This document shows positions 1-7,345 of a stretch of 49,046 nt of DNA, piece after piece (positions within the stretch are counted from its first letter, which is position 1; each line of letters opens with the position of its first letter). The stretch is from CAYWKS01 sp964458935. Its GTDB lineage: Bacteria > Planctomycetota > Phycisphaerae > Phycisphaerales > Zrk34. The translations under genes were made by a program, and so were the position numbers. The stretch is taken from assembly GCA_964458935.1 (NCBI GenBank), contig CAYWKS010000022.1, positions 1 through 49,046 on the forward strand, written 5' to 3'. The notes under the pieces were generated by a model. That model was given only the letters and a program-made list of their open reading frames with translations, was not told the origin of the DNA and searched no databases.

Positions 1-166
1 AACTCCTGATCAACGCCGCACGGATTCGGTGCATCCGTGCATAAGGTCCATATAGAGGGCGAGTGTGATGGGTCGTTGCGCGCGGCGGTGTCGTTTGCGC
101 GAAAAAAGTTGGGAATTAACGGGGATGTCGCGGCGAAGGGCGTTGACCCCGAAACGAGGGGTGGCG

Positions 167-1678
167 TCAGCGTGGGGGGAAGGTGACGGGCCCGCCGGCG
201 CGGTCTGCGAGGACGATGGCCTTGCCGGGGGTGAGGCCTTTCTGGCCGATGCACAGGTAAGCCGAGCGGTAGCCGGTGGGGAAGGTGTCCGCGCCGATGG
301 CCTGCAGGGCGGCGCGGCCGGCGAGGCCGAGCTTGCTGGTGGGCTCGTCCTCTGCGGCGACGACGACGAAGGTGTCATCGGGCAGGTTCTTGATGTCGCC
401 GGCGAGCCTCTCGGCGGCGGTCTGGTCGGCGAAGGTGTCGTAGGTCTTGGCCCAGAGGACGCGGGAGCCCTTGACGGCGACGACGTTGAGGCCGCGATCG
501 CTCGTGACGGGCGGCTGCTCCGCGGCGGCGCCGATGATGAGCCGGCCGTCGATGGCGATCTTGGCGAAGTCGCCGCGGGTGTATCCGGCGCTGATGGCCT
601 GGACGTCACGGACGAAGGATCGGAAGGAGATGCGTGAGTCGCTGTCAGGGTTGAGCTGGGCCTCGAGCTGGTCGATGGACTTGGCGAGCATGTCGGCGGT
701 GAGCTGGGCGCGGGTGCGCTCGACACCGGCTCCGGGGTGGATTTCGAGGAAGCGTTGGTAGAGATCGGCGGCCTTGCGATAGAGGGTGAGGCGCTGGGCC
801 GGGGTGGAGCGATCGCCGGTCGCCTTGTACCAGTCGGCGAGGGAGCGGGCCTGTTCGGCGTTGAGCTGGTCGGGGGGGGTGTTGGCGAGCATGACGGCCA
901 TGATGAGCTGTTCGTCATCGGCGGCGTCGAGGTAGCGTGTCGCGCGATTGGGGTCGTCGAGCTCGACGAGACAGAGCTGGATCAGGTCATGAGCGGCGCG
1001 GGCGTTGTCGTCGGGGTCGGCGGCGTGGAGCTGCCGCTCGATCAACTCGACGCGGTTGAGCACGGCCTGCTTCTCCCGGAGCGCGACGAGCCGGTTCTGG
1101 ATGTCGTGGGCCATGTCGGAGCGGCGTGAGCGGGCGACGGCGGTGGCCTGCCGGAGCCAGCGGACGGCCTGGTCGAGGTCGCCGGCGTCATCGGCGTGCT
1201 CGCCGGCGGCGACGAGGTCCTGGAGGTACTGGTCGGTGGCCCGGTCGCGTTCGTCGCCGCGGAGGGTGGGCAGTTGGTCGCGGCGGGCGTCGATGAGCCT
1301 GGGCCAGGCGGAGCCGGCTTCGTCGGGTCGGCTGTCGATGAGCAGGCGCATGGCGTCGATGGCGACGGGGTGGCCGGTGGGGTGGCGTTGTGCGAGGTCG
1401 TGGGCCTTATTGCACAGCAGGGCCATCAGGTCGGGTCGTTCTTCCTCGATGGCCCGGGCGAGTTCGAGTTGCTGGGTGGCGAGGGCGAGGTCATCGTCGC
1501 GGGAAGCGGACGCGCGGGCGCGGCGTTCGTGGTCGCCGAAGAACTGTTCATACTGTTGCTCGGGGCTCTGGGGGTCGGGGTCCTGGGCATGCAGGGCGCA
1601 CGGCGGCAGCACGGTGAGCACCGCGATCAGCAGGCGAACGCGAGGCGAGCCACGGTGGGGGCGCGTGGGGGTTGACAT
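167..1678 (-). CDS. Secreted protein with C-terminal ILEI/FAM3-type domain
   Basis: A 503-residue protein with an N-terminal hydrophobic segment followed by AHA-Q, which looks like a Sec signal peptide. The middle (about residues 50-330) is Ala/Asp/Arg-rich and helical, resembling TPR-like repeats, with no catalytic motif I recognise. The last ~160 residues match the ILEI/FAM3 (PANDER-like) domain in order: a Gly-Asp-Phe-Ala start, RGLNVVAV, a Tyr-Asp-Thr-Phe segment, a LPDDTFVVVAAEDE strand, a Leu/Gly-rich helix, GYRSAYLCIG and a final KGLTPGKAI. In animals this fold occurs in FAM3 cytokine-like proteins; its bacterial role is unknown to me, though carbohydrate or surface binding is plausible. 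I chose the ATG at 1678 because a perfect TATAAT lies 6 nt upstream of it; a longer open frame to 1741 would run through that box. It lies 59 nt downstream of ispE on the same strand. Confidence 0.75.
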   Translation of the reverse strand: MSTPTRPHRGSPRVRLLIAVLTVLPPCALHAQDPDPQSPEQQYEQFFGDHERRARASASRDDDLALATQQLELARAIEEERPDLMALLCNKAHDLAQRHPTGHPVAIDAMRLLIDSRPDEAGSAWPRLIDARRDQLPTLRGDERDRATDQYLQDLVAAGEHADDAGDLDQAVRWLRQATAVARSRRSDMAHDIQNRLVALREKQAVLNRVELIERQLHAADPDDNARAAHDLIQLCLVELDDPNRATRYLDAADDEQLIMAVMLANTPPDQLNAEQARSLADWYKATGDRSTPAQRLTLYRKAADLYQRFLEIHPGAGVERTRAQLTADMLAKSIDQLEAQLNPDSDSRISFRSFVRDVQAISAGYTRGDFAKIAIDGRLIIGAAAEQPPVTSDRGLNVVAVKGSRVLWAKTYDTFADQTAAERLAGDIKNLPDDTFVVVAAEDEPTSKLGLAGRAALQAIGADTFPTGYRSAYLCIGQKGLTPGKAIVLADRAGGPVTFPPR

Positions 1679-1684
1679 GGGCAC

Positions 1685-1690
1685 ATTATA
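1685..1690 (-). promoter_or_regulatory. -10 element of the ILEI-domain gene, predicted leaderless
   Basis: TATAAT on the minus strand, exactly 6 nt before the ATG at 1678. Transcription would begin at or next to the A of the start codon. No clear -35 and no Shine-Dalgarno are visible. Confidence 0.6.
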
Positions 1691-1737
1691 CCGCGGCGAC
1701 AGGGCCGAACGCATGAGGCGAGCGTGTCGGCAGTGTG

Positions 1738-2661
1738 TCAAGGCGGGGGCGTGGACTGGACGGCGAGGACGGGCAGGCCGGCCCGGGCACCGAGGCGTTC
1801 GGCGAGGTTGTTGGCGGCGTCGCGGTCGGCGGCGGGGATGAACAGGCCGGCGCCGCTGCCGGTGACGTGGACGGGTAGCTGGGCGAGGTCGGCCAGGCGT
1901 CGGCGGAGATCGCCGAGTCGGGGCTCGACCGTGCAGGCGGGTTCGGCGAGGTCGTTGAACGGATCGCGAGACCCGGCGTGGACGCCATGGACCGCGTGCA
2001 GGTCCACCGCGGCATCGGGGCGTTGCGTGTCGAACGCGCGATAGACCGCGCCGGTCGGGCAGTGCAGCGGCGGCAGGGCGAGTGCGAGGTGCACGGGTTG
2101 GGGCGGCGGGGCGGGCGCGAGCTCATCGCCCAGGCCGGTCACGATCGCCGAGCCGTCGCCGAAGAAGAAGGCCAGGTCGCTGCCGAGTTGCACGGCGAGC
2201 TCGATCAGCGTGGAGCGGGGCAGGCCCAGGTCGAACAGGTCGTTGATCGCGGCGAGCATGGCGGCGCCGTCGGACGACCCGCCGGCGAGTCCGGCGCCGA
2301 CGGGGATGCGCTTGGTGAGGGTGACGTCGACGGGCAGGTCGCGTGCGGTGTGTTGCTGCAGCAGGGCGTGGGCCTTGAAGGCGAGGTCGGCGTCGATGGG
2401 CCAGTCGATGGGTGAGGGCTGGGGGGCGTCATCGGCCCAGCGGATGTCGAAGCGGTCGGGCGGGGCGGCGCGGCGATGCACGCGGAGTTCATCGCACAGG
2501 TCCACGGCGACCATCCACGAGGCGATCGGGTGGTAGCCGCGGCGGGGGCCGGCCACGATCGGCGCGCCGACGGACAAGGCCATGTTGACCTTGGCCGGGC
2601 AGAGGCGGACGACCGGGTCACTCAAAGACGACGTCGTAGCTGAGGTTGTTCTGGTCGTCAT
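1738..2661 (-). CDS. ispE: 4-diphosphocytidyl-2-C-methyl-D-erythritol kinase
   Basis: A GHMP-superfamily kinase for the ATP-dependent phosphorylation of CDP-methylerythritol in the MEP isoprenoid pathway (cytoplasmic). The substrate-end motif CPAKVN is near residues 21-26. The glycine-rich ATP loop PVGAGLAGGSSDGAA is at residues 120-134, and the third GHMP motif (VTGSGAGLF) is near the C-terminus. Length (307 aa) fits the family. The start is uncertain: the ATG at 2661 overlaps the upstream peptidase gene by 44 nt without a Shine-Dalgarno, while a TTG at 2625 would give a 295-residue protein with only 8 nt of overlap and a more usual short N-terminus. Cotranscription with the genes upstream is likely. 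Confidence 0.93.
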   Translation of the reverse strand: MTTRTTSATTSSLSDPVVRLCPAKVNMALSVGAPIVAGPRRGYHPIASWMVAVDLCDELRVHRRAAPPDRFDIRWADDAPQPSPIDWPIDADLAFKAHALLQQHTARDLPVDVTLTKRIPVGAGLAGGSSDGAAMLAAINDLFDLGLPRSTLIELAVQLGSDLAFFFGDGSAIVTGLGDELAPAPPPQPVHLALALPPLHCPTGAVYRAFDTQRPDAAVDLHAVHGVHAGSRDPFNDLAEPACTVEPRLGDLRRRLADLAQLPVHVTGSGAGLFIPAADRDAANNLAERLGARAGLPVLAVQSTPPP

Positions 2662-3835
2662 GGAACCACTTGAGGCTGGGCCGGGTGGTCAGGCCGGTCA
2701 GCGCGATCGCCGGCGGTAGGTTGGGGTCGGAGGTGGGGTCGATGGTCCAGCGGGTGTTGGCGTGGCGACGGATGGGTTGGGGTGGTGCGAAGTTGTTCGG
2801 GTCGTCGGCGCTCATGGTGACGCGGATGCCGTGGGCCGCGATGCGGTAGGTGAAATTGGCGTCGCGCATGGCGTTCTGGAGCTGCTCGATGCTGGCGAAG
2901 GAGCGAGCCGAGTCGTCGAGGTGCTTGACGCCCTCGGCCATGAACGACAGCCGCTCGATCGCCGTGGTGAGCGGATCGGGTTCGAGGTCGACGATGTACT
3001 CGCGCCAGGCGTCTTCGAAGGGCTGGTAATCGGTGGTCTGGAAGGCCTGCTCGAAGGCCTGGGCGCTCGTGCGGCCTCGGTGGATCTGGTAGAGGTAATT
3101 CATGAAAGCCGGCTCGAAGCGGCCTCGGCGGGCGTGCACGAGGAAGTGCACCATCGACCAGGCCTGGTCGTACATCAGCGCGACGTTGCCCTCCCGGCGG
3201 TTGACGCGGCCGACCCACTCCTGGCCGGTCATGTTCAACAGTTCGCCGAACCCGAACGCCTTGTCGTGGGCGACGGCCTGCTGCACGTTGGCCAGGCGGC
3301 GGCGGTCGACCATGCCCGGGCGGAACCGGCCGCGGACGAGCAGGGCGTCGCCGAAGTACTCGGCGAGGCCCTCGTTGGCCCAGATCGGCAGGTTGGTCCC
3401 GATCCGCAGGTAGGCGAACTGGTGAAACGCCTCGTGCTGGAGCGTGGCGAGCATGCGTGTGCGGCCCTGGCCGGCGACGAACGTGGCGAGCCCGGCCTCA
3501 TCGCCGCGGACGAAGAACATGCCGCCGCTGCCTATGCCGTTGATGCCCTTTTCCGCGAGCAGTCGGACGTAGTTGGCCTGGGTGTCGATGAGGTAGAGAT
3601 TCATCTCGCTGGCCCCGCGCTGTCGGAATCCGGCGCGGGCGAGGCGGCGGGTGTACTCGCTGAAGACCTGGTCCATGTGCCGGGCGATCGGCCGCGCGTC
3701 GTCGGCGGAGAGGTTGGTGACGATGCGGTAGAACCGCGTGTTGAACACCTGCATGTCGTGCTGGGCGGCAGCCGGCGCAGCGGCCGCCACGACGATGAGC
3801 CATGCCAGGGCCGGTCGTTTCAGGCAACGTCTCAC
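2618..3835 (-). CDS. Secreted DUF1570-type gluzincin metallopeptidase
   Basis: A 405-residue protein with an N-terminal signal peptide (hydrophobic stretch at residues 9-20, AAAQ cleavage region). The zinc motif HEAFH is at residues 134-138 and is followed about 16 residues later by ANEGLAEYFG (155-162), whose Glu supplies the third ligand as in gluzincins. This arrangement matches the DUF1570 family of secreted peptidases common in planctomycetes; no substrate is known. The remainder has a helical segment and a C-terminal beta-rich tail without a motif I recognise. The ATG overlaps the stop of rmuC by 4 nt (ATGA), so translation is probably coupled to rmuC. Confidence 0.82.
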   Translation of the reverse strand: MRRCLKRPALAWLIVVAAAAPAAAQHDMQVFNTRFYRIVTNLSADDARPIARHMDQVFSEYTRRLARAGFRQRGASEMNLYLIDTQANYVRLLAEKGINGIGSGGMFFVRGDEAGLATFVAGQGRTRMLATLQHEAFHQFAYLRIGTNLPIWANEGLAEYFGDALLVRGRFRPGMVDRRRLANVQQAVAHDKAFGFGELLNMTGQEWVGRVNRREGNVALMYDQAWSMVHFLVHARRGRFEPAFMNYLYQIHRGRTSAQAFEQAFQTTDYQPFEDAWREYIVDLEPDPLTTAIERLSFMAEGVKHLDDSARSFASIEQLQNAMRDANFTYRIAAHGIRVTMSADDPNNFAPPQPIRRHANTRWTIDPTSDPNLPPAIALTGLTTRPSLKWFHDDQNNLSYDVVFE

Positions 3836-5097
3836 GATGATGTGTCCTCCGAATGGGAACCCAGGGCGAGAGAGCTTTCGCGGACCGCCGTCTCGACCGT
3901 CGGGATGGTAGGCGGGATCTGCTTGGCGGACTCGGCGTGCAGGTCCTCGAACTTCCGCGCCGAGGGCACAAGCCGGCTCTCGACCGACCCGACGAGCGTA
4001 TTGTACTGCTTGACGGCCGAGTCGATCCGCGAGCCGAGCTTGCTGATGTTCTCGATGGCGATGGCCAGCCGCTCGTGGAGCTCGCGGCCGAGCTCGGCGA
4101 TGCGGTGGGCGCTGTCGGTCAGCGCCCGCTCCCGCCAGCCCATGGCGACGGTCTTCAGCAGCGCCATGACGGTGGTGGGGGTGGCGACGATGACGTTCTT
4201 CTGCATGGCGCGCTCGATGAGGTCGGGGTCGCGCTGCACGGCGGCGTAGAGCATGCTCTCGCCGGGCACGAACAGGACGACGAACTCGGGCGAGCCGTCG
4301 ATGGCGGCCCAGTAGGCCTTGCCGGCGAGGTTGTCGGCGGCGCTGCGGACCTGCTGGGTGTGGCGGTCGAGCTGCCGCTCGCGCTCGGCGTCGTCGGTCG
4401 CCTCGGTCGCGTTGAGGTAGGCGTCGATCGGCGTCTTGACGTCGATCACGATCACCCGCTCGTTGGGCAGGCGGATCGTGAAGTCCGGGCGGACGGAGCG
4501 GCCCTCGCCCGAGTCGACCGACGCCTGCTCGTCGTAGTCCACGTGCTCGGTCATCCCCGCCAGCTCGAACAGCCGATGCATCTGCAGTTCACCCCAGCGG
4601 CCGCGGACCTCGGGCCGACGCAGCGCCTTGACCAGGTTCGCCGTCTCGGTCCGCAGGTACTGCTGGTCGGTTCGCATGTACTCGATCTGCTGCTTGAGCT
4701 CGGCGTAGGCGCCCGCCCGCGACCTTTCGAGCTGCGACAGCGACAGGTGGTACTTGTCCAGCAGCTCGCGGAGGGGCTTGAACCGTTCCTCGGCGAGCGT
4801 GAGGAACTGTTTGTTGGTCGAGGCCATCACGTCCGACGCCGACGCCTTGAACGTCTCCTTGAGCTGGGCGTCGACCTTCTGGAGCATCTGCTCGGCCTGC
4901 TGCTGCTTGTCGTGAGCGGCGGCGATCCGCTCGCGGAGCTGGATGAGCTCCTCGCGCATCGCGTCGACCTGCGCGTTGGCATCGGCGAGCTCGCGGCGGG
5001 CGGCGTCGCGCTCGCGGGTCAGGCGCCGGCGCTCGACGTACAGCCACGCGCAACCCAGCACGGCGGCGCCTAACGCGATGGACAGGGCAATGGTCAT
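3832..5097 (-). CDS. rmuC: DNA recombination protein RmuC family
   Basis: A 421-residue protein with a single N-terminal membrane anchor (about residues 3-20), a long charged coiled coil (about 22-150), then the RmuC nuclease-like core with LVKALRRPEVRGRWGE, a VRPDFTIRLPN strand and VIVIDVKTPIDAYL, which carries the Asp/Lys pattern typical of PD-(D/E)XK-like enzymes. Family members limit recombination at inverted repeats and have been linked to phage defence in some bacteria. The gene is 64 nt after tyrS and overlaps the downstream peptidase gene by 4 nt. A GAAAGG sequence lies upstream of the ATG as a weak ribosome-binding site. Confidence 0.93.
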   Translation of the reverse strand: MTIALSIALGAAVLGCAWLYVERRRLTRERDAARRELADANAQVDAMREELIQLRERIAAAHDKQQQAEQMLQKVDAQLKETFKASASDVMASTNKQFLTLAEERFKPLRELLDKYHLSLSQLERSRAGAYAELKQQIEYMRTDQQYLRTETANLVKALRRPEVRGRWGELQMHRLFELAGMTEHVDYDEQASVDSGEGRSVRPDFTIRLPNERVIVIDVKTPIDAYLNATEATDDAERERQLDRHTQQVRSAADNLAGKAYWAAIDGSPEFVVLFVPGESMLYAAVQRDPDLIERAMQKNVIVATPTTVMALLKTVAMGWRERALTDSAHRIAELGRELHERLAIAIENISKLGSRIDSAVKQYNTLVGSVESRLVPSARKFEDLHAESAKQIPPTIPTVETAVRESSLALGSHSEDTSS

Positions 5098-5161
5098 GGC
5101 ACGTGCCTTTCGTGCGCCCGGCGTGTCCGCCCCGGGCCGTGATCCCGCATCGCCGCGGGTT

Positions 5162-6361
5162 TCAGCCGCGTCCGACGCGGCAGACGCGGCGCTTGCCGAC
5201 CTTCAGCACCGCCGGGTCGGCCGGCAGCTCGATCTCGGCCTGCGGATCGTCGATCCTCGACTCATCCCACGACACGGCGCCCTGCTTGATCAGCCGCCGC
5301 GCTTCGCTGTTGCTGGGGGCGAAACCCACGTCGACGATCAGCCTGGCCAGCGGGATGAGGCCGGCGTCGACGGTGTGCGTGTGCATGTCGCTGGGCAGTT
5401 GCTTGTCGGTGAAGCGGCGGGTGAACTCGGCGCTGGCGGCGTTGGCGGCGTCGGCGCCGTGAAACGCCTCGACCAGCGTCCGGGCGAGGGTGTCCTTGGC
5501 CTCGCGGGGGTGCGTCTTGGCGGGGTCGGTCAGCGAGGCGATCCGCGGCTCGGGCAGCGGCGTCAGCAGCCGCAAGTAATTGCCCATGAGCGCATCGGGG
5601 ATGCTCATGATCTTGCCGAACATGTCATCGGGCGGGTCGTTGACGCCGACGTAGTTGCCCTTGCTCTTGCTCATCTTCTCTTGGCCGTCGAGCCCGACGA
5701 GCAGGGGGGTGATGATGACGACCTGACGGTGCTGGCCGACCTTGGCCTGCATGTCGCGGCCGAGCAGGCAGTTGAAGGTCTGGTCGGACCCGCCGAACTC
5801 GACGTCGGCGTCGATGGCGATCGAGTCGTAGCCCTGCATGAGCGGGTAGAGGAATTCGGTGATGACGATCTCGCGGCCCTGGTCGATGCGATGGCGGAAG
5901 TTCTCGCGGGCGATCATCTGCTGCACGGTCGCCATGCCGGTGATCCGCAGGACGTCGGCGTAGCCGAGCGGCTGGAGCCATTCGCTGTTGTGGCGGGTCT
6001 CCAGCTTCTGCGGGTCGGTGTCGAGGATGGTGCCGGCCTGGTCGAGGTAGGTCCGGGCGTTGGCGTTGATCGTCTCGAGGTCAAGCATGGGGCGGGTGGT
6101 GTCGCGGCCCGACGGGTCGCCGATCATCGCGGTGTAGTCGCCGATGATGAGCACGACGCGGTGGCCCCGGTCCTGGAACCAGCGGAGCAGGCGGAGCTGG
6201 ACGGTGTGGCCGAGGTGGATGTCCGGGGCGGTGGGGTCCATGCCGTACTTGATCCGCAGGGGCCGGCCGGCGTCGAGCTTGCGCTTGAGCTCGGGCTCGG
6301 CATAGATCGCCTCGGCGCCGCGGCGGAGCGTGTGCATCGCATCATCGGAGACCTGCGTCAT
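5162..6361 (-). CDS. tyrS: Tyrosyl-tRNA synthetase
   Basis: A class I aminoacyl-tRNA synthetase that charges tRNA-Tyr in the cytoplasm. It has 399 residues. The class I signature is HLGH at residues 49-52 and KMSKS is at 229-233. The tyrosine pocket sequence ADVEFGGSDQTFN is at about 185-197. The C-terminus carries an S4-like RNA-binding segment (SNSEARRLIKQGAVSWD). I placed the start at the ATG at 6361 because a TATCAT box lies 7 nt upstream and conservation begins right after it; a longer open frame upstream would cover the divergent nuoA promoter. It is the first gene of the tyrS-rmuC-peptidase-ispE series. Confidence 0.96.
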   Translation of the reverse strand: MTQVSDDAMHTLRRGAEAIYAEPELKRKLDAGRPLRIKYGMDPTAPDIHLGHTVQLRLLRWFQDRGHRVVLIIGDYTAMIGDPSGRDTTRPMLDLETINANARTYLDQAGTILDTDPQKLETRHNSEWLQPLGYADVLRITGMATVQQMIARENFRHRIDQGREIVITEFLYPLMQGYDSIAIDADVEFGGSDQTFNCLLGRDMQAKVGQHRQVVIITPLLVGLDGQEKMSKSKGNYVGVNDPPDDMFGKIMSIPDALMGNYLRLLTPLPEPRIASLTDPAKTHPREAKDTLARTLVEAFHGADAANAASAEFTRRFTDKQLPSDMHTHTVDAGLIPLARLIVDVGFAPSNSEARRLIKQGAVSWDESRIDDPQAEIELPADPAVLKVGKRRVCRVGRG

Positions 6362-6368
6362 GCGACAG

Positions 6369-6374
6369 ATGATA
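6369..6374 (-). promoter_or_regulatory. -10 element of tyrS, predicted leaderless
   Basis: TATCAT on the minus strand, 7 nt before the tyrS ATG, with no Shine-Dalgarno in between. It stands 66 bp from the divergent -10 box of nuoA. Confidence 0.55.
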
Positions 6375-6439
6375 CCCGTGGGGCCGGGCGCGACAAAATG
6401 CGCCCGCGCCCGCGCGCTTGCTTCGGGCGGTCGAGCCGA

Positions 6440-6445
6440 TACCAT
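6440..6445 (+). promoter_or_regulatory. -10 element of nuoA, predicted leaderless
   Basis: TACCAT exactly 6 nt before the ATG at 6452, with no ribosome-binding site between them. Confidence 0.45.
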
Positions 6446-6451
6446 GCGGCC

Positions 6452-6853
6452 ATGATGTTGCCGACCGCCATCCTGGCCGACCTCGCCCACTACGGCGCGC
6501 TGGGCATCCTCCTGGTGATGGCGATCGTGTTCGGGCTGGGCAACGTGGTGCTGTCGAAGCTGCTGGGCCCGGCGCGGGAGGGTCAGACCAAGGGCGGGAT
6601 CTACGAGTCGGGCATGAACCCGGTCGGCACCGCCCGCAAGCGGTTCAACGTCCGCTTCTACATCGTCGCGATGACCTTCCTGGTCTTCGACGTGGAGATC
6701 GTCTTCCTCTACCCCTGGGCGACGGTGTTCCCCAACCTCGCCGAGGGCGACCCGCTGAACGGGCTGTTCCTGTTCCGCATGCTGTTCTTCATCGGCACGT
6801 CGATCATCGCCTACGTCTACGCCTGGCGCAAGGGCGTGTTCAACTACGACTGA
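6452..6853 (+). CDS. nuoA: NADH-quinone oxidoreductase subunit A
   Basis: A 133-residue membrane subunit of respiratory complex I. It has three hydrophobic helices (about residues 14-34, 72-90 and 102-124). The conserved loop between helices one and two includes YESGMNPVGTA and RFNVRFYIVA, followed by FLVFDVEIVFLYPWA, all hallmarks of NuoA/NDH-A. The first of two adjacent ATG codons (6452) is chosen because of the -10 box 6 nt upstream. No nuoB-N genes are adjacent: upstream is divergent tyrS and downstream is a convergent response regulator. So nuoA is detached from the rest of the complex I operon, unless another copy exists elsewhere. Confidence 0.95.
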   Translation: MMLPTAILADLAHYGALGILLVMAIVFGLGNVVLSKLLGPAREGQTKGGIYESGMNPVGTARKRFNVRFYIVAMTFLVFDVEIVFLYPWATVFPNLAEGDPLNGLFLFRMLFFIGTSIIAYVYAWRKGVFNYD

Positions 6854-6868
6854 CGCCCGGGCCCCCGG

Positions 6869-6886
6869 CCCGCCACGCGAGGCGGG
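6869..6886. terminator. Possible bidirectional hairpin between nuoA and the response regulator
   Basis: CCCGCC / GGCGGG stem with the 6-nt loop ACGCGA in the 33-bp gap between two convergent genes. There is no clear T-run on either side, so intrinsic termination is only suggested by position. Confidence 0.35.
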
Positions 6887-7345
6887 TCAATCGATCTCGC
6901 GGCTGGGCATCGGCGCCGGCGGCTGGTTCCACACCGTCCAGTAGTACTTCAGATCGCGGATCATCTGGTTGAACTGCTCGAAGTCGAGCGGCTTGGTCAG
7001 GTAGCTGTTGACGCCGTCGAGATACGCCCGGGCCCGGTCGGCCTCGGCGCTGGAACTGGTCAGCACCACCACGGGGATGGTCTGCGTGGCCGCGTCGTGC
7101 TTGACGGCCTGCAGGACCTCGTGCCCGTCGAGCTTGGGCAGGCGCAGGTCCAGCAGGATCACGTCCGGGCGGGGCGACTGCTCGTAGGGCGGCTCGCCGC
7201 GGAGGTAGGCCAGCGCCGCCTCCCCGTCCGCCACGTGCTCGAACGTGTTCGCCACGCGATTCTCCTCCATCGCCATCCGGACGAGGTTGGCGTGGTCCTC
7301 GTCGTCCTCGACCAGCAGGAAGTGCAGGGGCTTGCTCGGCGTCAT
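6887..7345 (-). CDS. Single-domain response regulator, Rcp1-like
   Basis: A 152-residue stand-alone receiver domain without an output domain. The acidic pocket is VEDDED (residues 12-17), the phosphoacceptor is Asp66 in VILLDLRLP, the switch Thr/Ser is in VVLTSSS, and the conserved Lys is in YLTKPLD. Such Rcp1-type regulators usually pair with GAF/PAS or phytochrome-like kinases. The gene overlaps the upstream histidine kinase by 4 nt (ATGA). AAGGAG lies 5 nt before the ATG, supporting this start over a longer frame. The partner is almost certainly that kinase; the downstream target is unknown. Confidence 0.93.
   Translation of the reverse strand: MTPSKPLHFLLVEDDEDHANLVRMAMEENRVANTFEHVADGEAALAYLRGEPPYEQSPRPDVILLDLRLPKLDGHEVLQAVKHDAATQTIPVVVLTSSSAEADRARAYLDGVNSYLTKPLDFEQFNQMIRDLKYYWTVWNQPPAPMPSREID

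Noticed and set aside
10..918. A 302-residue Ser/Pro/Thr-rich minus-strand frame resembling a mucin-like protein
   Set aside because: It is a frame-shifted shadow of the ILEI-domain gene; the low complexity reflects GC-rich codon bias.
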